Origin: Diacronema lutheri
Lineage: Eukaryota > Haptophyta > Pavlovophyceae > Pavlovales > Pavlovaceae
DNA length: 64,000 nt
Direction of reading: 5' to 3'
Assembly (NCBI GenBank): GCA_019448385.1
Contig: JAGTXO010000045.1
Span: 187,501 to 251,500, forward strand
Numbering within the stretch: the first letter of the stretch is position 1; each line of letters begins with the position of its first letter. A model generated the notes under the pieces. The model did no database searches. It saw only the letters and a list, made by a program, of their open reading frames with translations, and was not told the DNA's origin. Positions 45,515 to 60,795 of this stretch are shown piece after piece. A program made the position numbers and the translations under genes.

Positions 45515-45836
45515 GGCGCCGCCGCTTTCTAAAAGGGTGTAGGGTGTAGGGTGTAGGATGCAAACCAAGCCCTCCCCACATTTGGGCCCGACGTCACTCC
45601 TTCTTCCGTCACAGCGTCATTCCTTCTCCCCCTATGGGACTTTCATAACCGTACTTATCCTACACCCTACACTATGTAAATACTTAGAGAATAGATCCAT
45701 CCTACACTAAGTAAAAGTACTCGTATGTGAGTAACGTCACGGCTTCGAAGAAGGAATGACGTCGGGCCCAAATGTGGGGAGGGCTTGTTTTGCATCCGAC
45801 ACCCTACACCCTACACCCTTTTGAAAAGCGGCGCCG
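45515..45836. mobile_element. MITE-like palindromic element with 85-95 bp terminal inverted repeats
   Basis: The left arm (45,515 to about 45,607) and the right arm (about 45,747-45,836) are near-perfect inverted copies. Each runs inward from GGCGCC through CTTTT/AAAAG and a (GGGTGTA)n block, then TGCAAACCAAGCCCTCCCCA, CATTTGGGCCCGACGTCA and CCTTCTTC. The 140-bp centre is AT-rich by local standards and repeats CCTACACC/CCTACACT motifs. There is no coding capacity. A palindromic GGCGCC at both outer ends could be part of the arms or a target duplication. Confidence 0.85.
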
Positions 45837-46199
45837 AAGGTGGGAGGAAGCCACCCGTATGCGCGCGTTTGAACGTGCGCGGACGGCCGTTGGCTTCGCG
45901 CCCTTTCGCCCACGGTTTGCGCGCCAACGGACCAGTCCTCCGCAGGCGCCGCGCATCGTCTCAGAGGCGGTCGGTGTGGTATGCCGCGCGCATCGTCAGC
46001 GCCGCGGCGTCGAGCTCGGCGGGCGAGGGCGCGTACGTGACGCCGCTCAGCACCTCGTCCGCGCCCGCCCTCGTCGCGCTCGCCGCCTCCGCAGTGCGCG
46101 CAGGCGGCTTCGTGACGGCACGCGAGGCCACGCCGCGCGCTGCAGGTGCCTTCGCGCGCTGCATCGTCTGTCTGCCGGTCCGACGCGCTCTGCTCTGAA

Positions 46200-47152
46200 C
46201 GAACGGACGGCACGCCCGACGAGATCTCGTCGCGTGCTCGCTCGCACAACATGTACCCCCAGAACGTCTCCGAGCTGCTGCCCGACGAGATCTTCGGCGA
46301 CGAGCTGCTCGTCGACCGGCACTACCGCGTGCGCATCCTTCAGCGCGTCGCCCGCCGCCGCGATGCGGCCGAGGCCAACTTTTGGCTCGACGGCGGGCCC
46401 GCCGACTCGGTCGTCGGCGCGTGCATGTGCGGCCGAATCTACGCGCTCAAGTGCATGGGCCGGCTCGTCCGCGGCGCCCGGATCCTCGCGCTGCTGCGCA
46501 AGAACGTCGCGCTCGCCACGTGCCGCGCGCACCTCATGGGCCACATGCTCCAGCGCATCGTCGGCGACAGCGGCGTCGCGCGGCTGCTGCAGCTGGTTGC
46601 AGCTCGTTCGCGTGGATCACGACACGCTCAACGCCGAGCACCAGGCCTTGGAAGCACAGCATGACACCGGCCAAATCATGCGACGGCATGTGCGCGCGCG
46701 CCGACGCGCTCTCCAAGGACCTCGCACGGGCGCACGAGCACGCTCACAAGCTCGATGGCTATCTGGTGTAATGCAGCGAGCGCCTCCGTGAGAGTGACTC
46801 TTTCAACGGAGCGCTCAAGAACCTGATCACGCGGTGCAGCATGAGATGTGCTGGCTCCACGCCGAGATGTCGTCGCTCGTTGCGAGTTCGCCCGAGGCTT
46901 ACGCGAACGACAGCGAGGCCACCGACTTCGAGGACCACGGCGTGTGCGTCGAGTTCGATGTCTTCAACCGCGACGGGGTCGAGGGCGCGCCCGTGCCCGC
47001 GACCGCGCCCACGAAGGCAGAGCCGGGCATCGAGTCCGAGTGCATCGCGCCCGCACAGGCAGAGCCGGGCAGCGAGTCCGAAGCGTCGCGCCCGCGCCCG
47101 CGCACGCGCCCGCGCCGGCAGAGCCGCGCACCGCGCACCGAGCCCAAGTGAG
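46200..47152 (+). pseudogene. Unknown gene, reading frame broken
   Basis: I do not recognise it. Frame 1 from about 46,252 reads MYPQNVSELLPDEIFGDELL, then DRHYRVRILQRVARRRDAAE and a Cys-containing stretch to LLQLV near 46,605. A different frame continues VDHDTLNAEHQALEAQHDTG. A third gives ARADALSKDLARAHEHAHKL, a coiled-coil-like segment, to a stop near 46,770. A separate frame from 46,834 encodes 105 residues with DSEATDFEDHGVCVEFDVFN and a Pro/Arg/Glu-rich tail. A short GCAGCTGGTTGCAGCTC duplication at 46,588-46,604 marks one break. Probably a decayed gene belonging to the same accessory block. Confidence 0.4.
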
Positions 47153-47735
47153 CTAACATGCTGTCGAGGCGCTGGTTCCGGCCACCGGCGCATCGAGGCG
47201 CTGGCTGCGCAGCACGGCCGTGCGCGACACCCGCAGCTCGGCCAACGGCAAGTAGCGCGCCGGCGCAGCGCACGGTATGCCGCGGCGAGCTCAGTCGCGA
47301 AGAGTGTCCGACTGGCCGCGCCCTCCACGGGGTGCACGCGCACTCGGCGCGGTCCGGTCAGTCAGAGGGCCTCAGCTTGCGCGATGCCAGTTGCGATCCC
47401 CCCCGGAATCCGCCATTCTATTCTACTCTGCGTCAATCACCCAAGCCCTTCCGGTCGCCCGCATTCCGGGGTCGGTAACTCCGTCGGCCCGGCTCGGGCC
47501 CTCCGTCCGCCGCGCCCGCTCGACCCCGAATTCTACTCAAAATCGGCCGGTCAGGAGGGGGGTCTCGGTCCTAGGCTCGTCCTAAGCATCGCTCCGACCC
47601 CTCGAGCGCTCATTGCCTGGCTTTTAACCCTTGATTGTACGACCCGGGTCGTACTCTCAGCCTTACACTGGCCGGACCAGCCCGGACCGCGCCGTATATA
47701 GCTGTGAGAGACGCCTGGCGCGCTCTAGCTGCAGC
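47153..47735. other. Gene-free stretch 3' of the ankyrin gene
   Basis: No supported coding frame. This is the least GC-rich sequence of the accessory block, with several short AT-containing patches (near 47,405-47,450 and 47,610-47,700). It marks the return to the compact region. Confidence 0.5.
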
Positions 47736-48788
47736 CTAGCGCAAAGCGGGCGGGGGCGACGGCAGCAGCGCCAACTCAGCGAGCTCGGCGAGCAGCCCGA
47801 CGAGCGCCGCGCCGGCGGCGGCCGCGGGCGCGGCGTCACCAGCTGGCGCGGCCTCGGCCGCGCCGCCGTCGCCGTCCGCCGTGCCGGCGTCTGCGCCGGC
47901 GAGCGGGCCGAACGCGCTGCCCACCCACGCGGTCCAGCCGAGCTTGCCGATGAGCTCGCACTCCTCGCGGTTGTACGGGCAGCCGTTGGCCACCGCCCAG
48001 CGCAGCGTCTCGCCATGGCCGCCCGCGGCCGCGAAGAAGGCGGCGTTCGCGCTCAGCGGGCAGCCGTTGGCCACCGCCCACTGTAGCACGGCGAGGTGCC
48101 CCTCGCCCGCCGCGCGCTCGCACGTCTCTTCGTCCCATGCGCAGCCGTGCTCGCGCGCCCACCGCAGCACCGCAAGGTGCCCGCCACGCGCCGCGCCGCT
48201 GCATGTCTGCTCGTCCCACGGGCAGCCGTGCTCGCGCAGCCAGCCTAGCACCGCCAGGTGCCCGCCACGCGCGGCGGCGGCCGGCGCCTTCTCGTTCCAC
48301 GGGCAGGCCTGTGCGCGCAACCAGCGCAACGCTTCAAGGTGCCCGCCGCCCGCCGCTCGCGCCGCCGTCGCCGCCGGCTCAAAGGCCACGCCGCGCGCGC
48401 GCAACCAGCGGAGGCTCTCGAGCGAGCCGGCTGCCGCCGCCGCGGTGCAAAGGACCGCGCTGGCGCCGTCACGGAAGCCGGGCAGGTGCTCCCACGCGTA
48501 GACAAGGAGCGCGGTCGTGCGCGCAAAGTCCGAACGACGCCGCTCCTTTGGCCGGCCCGCGCTCGCGCGGCACTCGGCGCTCGCGAGGCGGAAGCACGTG
48601 CGATCGCCGCCGTCGAGCAGCGAGCCGATGCGCGCCAGCGGGTCGCCGGCAAGAAGCGCGAGGAGAAGCGGCGGCTCTGCCGCCGTGGCGGTTGTCGCCA
48701 GATCTGCGGCCGGTGCCGCCGCCCGGCGCACCGCCCTCGCCTCCACGACCACAACTCGTCCCGCCGCGCGCCGTCGACCTCGCGCCAT
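47736..48788 (-). CDS. Ankyrin-repeat protein
   Basis: A single exon of 350 residues. An Ala-rich N-terminus and an F-box-like or linker region (LLLALLAGDPLARIGSLLDG, CFRLASAECRA) precede six to seven repeats of about 27 residues. Their core reads AARGGHLAVLRWAREHGCAW, including GGHLEALRWLRAQACPW and GEGHLAVLQWAVANGCPL. This short repeat with H-L-x-V/A-L-x-W and G-C-P-W is the form common in algal and giant-virus ankyrin proteins. The C-terminus is Ala/Gly/Asp-rich. The role is probably protein binding, partner unknown. Starts 38 bp from the divergent Cys-rich gene. Confidence 0.85.
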   Translation of the reverse strand: MARGRRRAAGRVVVVEARAVRRAAAPAADLATTATAAEPPLLLALLAGDPLARIGSLLDGGDRTCFRLASAECRASAGRPKERRRSDFARTTALLVYAWEHLPGFRDGASAVLCTAAAAAGSLESLRWLRARGVAFEPAATAARAAGGGHLEALRWLRAQACPWNEKAPAAAARGGHLAVLGWLREHGCPWDEQTCSGAARGGHLAVLRWAREHGCAWDEETCERAAGEGHLAVLQWAVANGCPLSANAAFFAAAGGHGETLRWAVANGCPYNREECELIGKLGWTAWVGSAFGPLAGADAGTADGDGGAAEAAPAGDAAPAAAAGAALVGLLAELAELALLPSPPPALR

Positions 48789-48826
48789 GCTGCGGCGCCA
48801 ACAGCAGCGGCAGCGAAGTATCCACG
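48789..48826. promoter_or_regulatory. 38-bp interval between divergent start codons
   Basis: The ankyrin gene (start 48788, minus) and the Cys-rich membrane protein (start 48827, plus) are separated by 38 bases. Transcription start sites must therefore be shared, or lie inside the partner's coding region. Confidence 0.55.
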
Positions 48827-49747
48827 ATGGGGAGAAGAGGAGGCTGCTGTGCGTTGCTCCTCCTCGCGCTCGGGACGAGGGGCGAGCCGTGCCCGCGCGC
48901 CTACTACCTGCACGTCGATTCTCCCGACGCGCTCCGCGCGCCTGCGCTCGACGCGGCGCTCGGCGCGTGGGGCGGACGCGCCGCGTACGGCGCGTGCGCG
49001 CGATGCGAGGTGGGCTGCGCGCGCTGCCTGCGCGACGGGCGGTGCACTGCCTGCCTCCGCGGCTACTACCCGGAGGGCTTAGCGCGAGCGGCCACGCCCG
49101 CGCCGGTCCCGCCCAATGCGACGGGCGTTAACGAGACGGATGATGAGAGCGGCGCGCCCTCGGCCGCCAAGCCGGCGACGTCGTGCGCGCGCAACGCGTC
49201 TGAGTCTGCGGAGGTGCCGTGGTACGGCCTGCAGGTTGGGTTCGCGCCGCCCGTCGCCACGTGCGACGATGTGCTCGCCGGCAACGCGTACGCGCCGCCC
49301 GACGTCGTCGCGCGCTGCCAGCGCGGGCGACTCTGCTCGCCGCTCGACCGCGCGGCGGGCGCGGCCAGTGGGGCCGGCGGCGCGTGCCGCGACGTGCGCC
49401 AGGACGTGTCGGCCGTCAGCGCCATCTTCGTCTGCGCGTGCTGCCTCAGCGCCCTGCTCTACGGCGCTGAGCGCCACGCGCGCGCCCTCGCGGCGCGTAC
49501 GCCCGCCCGTGCCGCCGCGGCGGCGGGCGATGGCGGCTTGGCGGCGCGCGCGAGGGCCTGGCGCGCGCGCGGCCTCGGCGAGCGCGTGCGGGCGCATGCG
49601 TTCTTCTCCTCGCGCGTGCGGCCCGTCCGCACGCGCGCCGCCGCGGCGGGCCCCACCACCGAGCCGCTGCGCGCAGCCGACGAGCCCGTCGAGCGCGTGC
49701 CGCCGCGGCTGCCCGCAAGAGCTCCGAGCCCATCGCGTGGGCAATAG
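48827..49747 (+). CDS. Cys-rich single-pass membrane protein, 306 aa
   Basis: The N-terminus MGRRGGCCALLLLALGTRGE is a signal peptide. The ectodomain has a dense Cys cluster (CARCEVGCARCLRDGRCTAC) similar to furin-like or EGF-like cysteine-rich receptors. It also has three N-glycosylation sequons (NATG, NETD, NASE) and further Cys residues. VSAIFVCACCLSALLYGAE is a transmembrane helix near residue 200, followed by a basic cytosolic tail of about 90 residues. Family not identified. A surface or endomembrane receptor-like role is inferred. Convergent with SURF4, 89 bp between stops. Confidence 0.7.
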   Translation: MGRRGGCCALLLLALGTRGEPCPRAYYLHVDSPDALRAPALDAALGAWGGRAAYGACARCEVGCARCLRDGRCTACLRGYYPEGLARAATPAPVPPNATGVNETDDESGAPSAAKPATSCARNASESAEVPWYGLQVGFAPPVATCDDVLAGNAYAPPDVVARCQRGRLCSPLDRAAGAASGAGGACRDVRQDVSAVSAIFVCACCLSALLYGAERHARALAARTPARAAAAAGDGGLAARARAWRARGLGERVRAHAFFSSRVRPVRTRAAAAGPTTEPLRAADEPVERVPPRLPARAPSPSRGQ

Positions 49748-49836
49748 CGGAGGCTGGCACTTGCGCTATGACATGTGTACACAGGGGAGTGCCCCACAGC
49801 GATTCACCAGTGGCAACGCCGACGCTGTCTCGATTT

Positions 49837-49995
49837 TCAAATGCCCTTCTTACTGCCGTGGTCCATCGAGAGGCCGCCGGGCCCGTAGGAGACGAGGAGG
49901 AGCAACCCGCCCATCAGCGAGAGCGTGTTGAAGAAGTAATACTTTGTGAAGTCGCGGGCACGACCGCTCACCTGCGGACGGGGAGGGGCCCCCAA

Positions 49996-50030
<35 letters not shown>

Positions 50031-51381
50031 CACGGGTGCGTGCATGGTGGCTCGGGGGCCACGAGGGCAGGCGGGGCCACGAGGGGGCGCAGGGGGGTGG
50101 CGAAGGAGGGAGGAGGACGCAGCCGTTACCATCCAAAACGGGTACATCCACAGGTTTGAGAGACCGAGTGACGTTGCGAGGATGAGCGCAGACCAGCGCG
50201 CCTTGAAGCCGATGACGACGAGCGCCGAAAGCGAGAGCAGCGCGCAGAAGCTGCGAGGACCCAGGGCAGCAGGGAAGGGGGGGGGGGGGGGGGGGCAGGG
50301 GTGTTGCCCCGGTCGGCCATAGCAGCGGTAGCAACAGCGGCAGCGGCGGGCGCGGGGCAAAGCCGGTGCGCGTCGGCGGCGCAGCTGAAGCCATCGCGAG
50401 CGGACGGCCGAGGGCTGGCCGCTGTGGCGCGCGAGAGGACGCGCGAGCTGCTCGCCGCTGTGGCGGCGTGCGCGGCGCGCGCGGCGGTGGCGGCCGCGCA
50501 CCCGAGGGCGGGGAGCAGGGCAAAGCCGCGGGAGAAAAGATGGCGCCCGCCCTGCAAGAAGAAGATGCCCATCAGCAGCACGCGGCCAATCAGCTGCAGC
50601 CGCGCGCCGCTCGCGACCCCGCGCCCGCCCGCCGCCGCGTCCGCGCCGAGACCGGCGAACGCGAGATCGGCGGATTGACGGCGCGTGCCGCGGCCGAGAG
50701 AGTCCTCGTGGCGCAGGAGGAGGAGGAGGCCGCCGAGCTGCGTGAGGCTGCGGAACACAAAGTCCGCGTCTCCCAACTGCCCGTACACGATCGGTTGCAC
50801 CACTGCGCACCAGACGGCCCGCAGGCGCGGGCGGTGTGTGCCCCGCGGGTGGTGCACGGGGCGCGGCGGGCGGTGCGAGCGGCGGGGAGGCCCGACGTGA
50901 GCTGGCACAACGCTCGCACGCGCGCGCACGTGGTGCGCGGCCGACGCGCGGCGCGCGCCCACCGGTGAAGACGAGGAGCGTGTAGCACGCCGGCCGCATC
51001 TGTCTGCGCAAGATCACGCCTGTCGAGCCGGCGGCCTGCGCGAGGCACGAGGCGGCGAGGATGAGCGCAGAGAGCACGCGGCCCCACTTCATCTGCATCT
51101 TCATGTACATCATCTGCTCGTCCCACCGCGTTACCACGCTGCGCAACGCGCGCCGCGGCGGCGAGGGCGCGCGCGCCAACGTTGAGCGAGCGGCGCGAAC
51201 GCGTACCGCCGGCCGCGGGGCGTAGCGCAGCGCACCGCAGGGCGTCCTCGGCATAAGTGACAATGAGCAGGAATGGACCGACCATCTCGAGGAATCGTCG
51301 CAGCTTCCTCGGCGACAGGTTCCGCTCGAGCTGGTCCTCGATCACGTCCTTCAGGTCGGAGGCAAAGCGCGACATCATCAT
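49837..51381 (-). CDS. SURF4: SURF4/Erv29 cargo receptor
   Basis: Exons are 51381-51236, 51138-50963, 50802-50502, 50250-50130 and 49971-49837. All junctions are in phase and give 292 residues (human SURF4 has 269). Motifs in order: [113 protein letters not shown] and YGPGGLSMD. The C-terminus ends KKGI, a KKxx dilysine ER-retrieval signal. SURF4 is a multi-spanning receptor that packages secretory cargo into COPII vesicles and cycles between ER and Golgi. Two introns carry long poly-C tracts on the gene strand. Three consecutive Met codons start the frame; the third may be used. Confidence 0.93.
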
Positions 51382-51443
51382 TCTTTGCCGACTCTTTCAA
51401 CTTTGATCACAGCCATTTCTTTGCCGCAAGCTAAGCGCACAAA
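51382..51443. promoter_or_regulatory. 62-bp bidirectional promoter (SURF4 / giant surface protein)
   Basis: Divergent start codons at 51381 (minus) and 51444 (plus) leave 62 bases, which are less GC-rich than either flank. Confidence 0.55.
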
Positions 51444-57867
<6,424 letters not shown>

Positions 57868-57981
57868 CGTGTCTCGTTGAGATCGCTCTGTCTGACTTTG
57901 TGGCAAGTCCGACGCCCGGTTGCGTCCCTTGCACTCTCTCGCTCGCTACGTTCGTCGCGGCCCCGTGCGTCGCTAGTCGCG

Positions 57982-60633
57982 TCACATGTCACTGTCCTCG
58001 TCGTCCCACCCCATCGAGTCGCCCCGCTCTGCGCGCGCACACGGCCGGGGCAAGGCCGCGTCGCGGTACGCCGGCGGCTCGTGCGATGCTGGTCCGGACT
58101 GTCCGGGCTGCGCGCACGCGCCCAGCCAGCCGCCGCTCTCCGCGCAGCCGAGCGTCGGCATCGGCACGCGCGGCGGTGGCGCGCGATCGGCGGCGCTGCT
58201 CAAGGCGGCGGCTTCCGCGGGCGACGCGCCGCGTCGGCGGTGCGCCCACGCGTGGATGGGCGGCGGCGCGTGCACCACCGGGATTTGGCCGAGGCGGTCC
58301 ATAGCACAATTTGAAAAGGGCGGGAAGGGCAGCGGCGCCATTGGCGGCGCCGCGGCGGGCTGCAAGGGGCCGCCGGGCGCGAGGGCGAGAGCATGGGTGC
58401 CGAGTGCACCGGTATGGTCCGTCGGGCCGTTGCATCGGTCCCACGCGGGCGGTAGCGGCAGCGGCGGCGGCGGCGGCGGCTGCGGCGACGGCTGCGGCTG
58501 CGCGCGCGTCACGCAGCTCGAGCAGAACACGGCGCTCGCGCCGAGCGCGGCCGGCGCGGCGACGCGCGCGCACGTGCCGGCCGCCGAGAAGAAGGCAAGG
58601 CCACGCTCTGCGGGCAGCGCGCCATCCGTGCGCATGGCGTCAGTGAGTGAGCCACGCGGCGGCGAAAGCTGCGACCACTCCGGCAGCGGAGGAGTCCGGG
58701 CCTCCGCCCACTCGTCCGCGGCGTCCTGCGCGACCGCGCGCGCGCCGCTCATCGGGGCGGCGCGATGCGCGGGCGGCGCGCACGTTGCGGCGGAGGGGAC
58801 GGCGGGCGCGGTGGGCTCGGGCGAAGAGGGCCGTCGTGGCGCCGGCTGCTCCGAGCGATCGGACTGTCGGACGCCGTCGGACTGTCGGACGCCGTCGGAC
58901 TGTCGGACGCCGTCGGAGAGCCCAAGCAGCGCGCCCAGACCCGCAGCGATGGCGGCCCAGCGCGGCCGCGGCCGAGCGGACTGCGCCACCCAGCCGGCAG
59001 CGCGCGTCGGCTCGTGCGCCGCCAGGAGGAGCGCATGCCGTGTTGGCTTCGGCTGCTGCGGCGGCAGCGACCCTGCCCCCTCCCATCCCCCCGGTGTTGG
59101 CTTCGGCTGCTGCGGCGGCAGCGACCCTGCCCCCTCCCATCCCCCCGGTGTTGGCTTCGGCTGCTGCGGCGGCAGCGACCCTGCCCCCTCCCATTCCCCC
59201 AGCTGCGCGCGCGTGCCGATGAGAGCGCCGTGCGCCGACGTGTACGCGCCCACGCCGCCCGCCGTCCGTTCCGGCGAGTCCGGCGAGCGGGTCCGGCGGG
59301 CGGCGTGGGAGGGTCCGGGCTCGACGGATACGCCGTCCGGCGAGCCCGCGGGCGCGCAGCCGCGCGGATCCGGCGTGTGGCCGGACTCGATTTCGCGGGC
59401 GCACCCGGCTGAACGCCCGCAGTGCCACGGCCACGCGAAGGACAACGCCGCGGCCGCGGCCGCGGCGTCACCATCACCATCACCATCACCATCACCATCA
59501 CCATCACCATCACCATCAGCATCGCTGCCGTCGCCGCCATCGCCGCCACCGTCGCGTGCATCCACGCCCGCACCTGCGCCCGCGCCTGCCGCGCGCTCTC
59601 GCGCCGTGCCGCCGACGCGCGCATCGCACACGAGCGTGCCGCCCACCCCGCCCTCGCCAGCGGCGCCGCGCACGCCGCAGACGGGCCCGCCGCCGCCCGC
59701 GCGCGGGCGCGGCGCGGCCGCCGCAGCGGTCAAACCACCGGCGCGAGCGGCGTGGCGCGCACCCTCTCGCAAGGCGCTGCAGCCGGCGTGCGCGGCGAAG
59801 CGGCCGTCGCGCGCGGCGGCGAGGCGCGCGCGTGCCGCCGCGCGGCGCTCGGCGCCGAGCAGCCGGTGCGGTGCGCCGCCTTGCGTCAGCATGGCGGCGC
59901 CCGCGGCGCGCGCCCACCCGCCGGCACGATGCCAGCCAGCCGCCGCAGCGCGGCACTCGCACAGCTCGCGCTCGCACGCGTCGGTGCGCGCATGCAGCCT
60001 GAGCAGCTCGGGCTCCGCCTGCGCGAGCCGCGCGCGCACGCGCGCGAGCTCCTCGTACGCGGCTGCGAGTTGGGCCGCGAGATCGTGCGCATGCTCGCGC
60101 GCGCCGTCGACGGCCCAGCGCGCATACCTGTGCGCGGGGGGTAGCGCGTGGCGACGCGAATCGAGTACGCTGAGCACACACACCGGCCGCGCGCGCGTCG
60201 CGCGCCGCGCCGCTTCGCAATCGGACGCGCGATCGCGCGATGGAGCGCGCGCGCACGCGAGATGCTGCTGGTAATGCCAGAAGAGACGGCTGAGCGAGGC
60301 GGGCTCGAGGCGCTCGGCGCCCGACAGCGCGGCGCGGAGCTCAGCTAGGCACAGACCGCGCACCTCCGACGAGCCCTGCCCGCGCGCCGGTTCGTCGAGC
60401 GCGGCGACGGCGGCGCCGGCCGCGAGCCGCCACGCGCCGCGCTCGAGGCGCACATACTCCTCGGGCTCGGCGGCGCGCGTGCCGAACCAGCGGCCGTGGA
60501 CGCGCGCGAGCGCGGTATTCGCCGAATTGTGGTAGATGTCAAAGTCGCTGTCGCTCCACTCCTCCTCGATCCTCCGCCGCTTGTGCCCGCCGGCCCTGTC
60601 GGCGCGGTCGCGCACGCCCATGGCCGATACCAC
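57982..60633 (-). CDS. Unknown 880-residue coiled-coil protein with acidic ends
   Basis: I do not recognise the family. From ATG 60633 (or 60621) the N-terminus reads GGHKRRRIEEEWSDSDFDIY, with a basic nuclear-localisation-like cluster next to an acidic patch. LARVHGRWFGTRAAEPEEYV and ASLSRLFWHYQQHLACARAP follow. A helical coiled coil (LAAQLAAAYEELARVRARL) lies near residues 180-215. The second half is low complexity, with a Gly-Asp run from a hexanucleotide repeat, and three copies of GGWEGAGSLPPQQPKPTP. The last residues, GDSMGWDDEDSDM, echo the acidic N-terminal motif. No introns are evident. Probably nuclear or regulatory; this is inference. Convergent with the giant surface protein. Confidence 0.6.
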   Translation of the reverse strand: MVSAMGVRDRADRAGGHKRRRIEEEWSDSDFDIYHNSANTALARVHGRWFGTRAAEPEEYVRLERGAWRLAAGAAVAALDEPARGQGSSEVRGLCLAELRAALSGAERLEPASLSRLFWHYQQHLACARAPSRDRASDCEAARRATRARPVCVLSVLDSRRHALPPAHRYARWAVDGAREHAHDLAAQLAAAYEELARVRARLAQAEPELLRLHARTDACERELCECRAAAAGWHRAGGWARAAGAAMLTQGGAPHRLLGAERRAAARARLAAARDGRFAAHAGCSALREGARHAARAGGLTAAAAAPRPRAGGGGPVCGVRGAAGEGGVGGTLVCDARVGGTARERAAGAGAGAGVDARDGGGDGGDGSDADGDGDGDGDGDGDGDGDAAAAAAALSFAWPWHCGRSAGCAREIESGHTPDPRGCAPAGSPDGVSVEPGPSHAARRTRSPDSPERTAGGVGAYTSAHGALIGTRAQLGEWEGAGSLPPQQPKPTPGGWEGAGSLPPQQPKPTPGGWEGAGSLPPQQPKPTRHALLLAAHEPTRAAGWVAQSARPRPRWAAIAAGLGALLGLSDGVRQSDGVRQSDGVRQSDRSEQPAPRRPSSPEPTAPAVPSAATCAPPAHRAAPMSGARAVAQDAADEWAEARTPPLPEWSQLSPPRGSLTDAMRTDGALPAERGLAFFSAAGTCARVAAPAALGASAVFCSSCVTRAQPQPSPQPPPPPPLPLPPAWDRCNGPTDHTGALGTHALALAPGGPLQPAAAPPMAPLPFPPFSNCAMDRLGQIPVVHAPPPIHAWAHRRRGASPAEAAALSSAADRAPPPRVPMPTLGCAESGGWLGACAQPGQSGPASHEPPAYRDAALPRPCARAERGDSMGWDDEDSDM
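59467..59518 (-). repeat. (CCATCA)n hexanucleotide repeat in coding sequence
   Basis: Eight to nine units encode alternating Gly-Asp on the minus strand in the unknown coiled-coil protein. This is the same type of in-frame hexanucleotide expansion as in the bromodomain gene. Confidence 0.92.
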
Positions 60634-60732
60634 GTCGCGGTGCGGACGTTACGTCTTGCCTCCCGACGTTTCCGACGTTTCACATCGGGTAGGCGCTTAC
60701 ATACGTCCAGGCGAGGGAGGCATCGACCCGCG

Positions 60733-60760
60733 CGCGCAGCCTCAGCGCTGAGGCTGCGCG
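60733..60760. repeat. 28-bp perfect palindrome plus GC-rich direct repeats
   Basis: The sequence centred on AGCGCT is a perfect 28-base palindrome containing CAGCCTCAGC and its complement. It is followed by three CCTCAGCGCGCGCA-type direct repeats up to 60,795, in the 162-bp gap between two tandem minus-strand genes. It could form a hairpin in RNA (3' end of one gene, promoter of the next) or bind a dimeric factor. Confidence 0.85.
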
Positions 60761-60795
60761 TAGCCTCAGCGCGCGCAACCTCAGCGCGCGCAGCC

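Noticed and set aside
18400-45900. Terminal inverted repeats or target duplications bounding the whole accessory block
   Set aside because: By eye I could not match any sequence near 18.4 kb with one near 37.9-40.5 kb or 45.5 kb. Self-alignment would be decisive.
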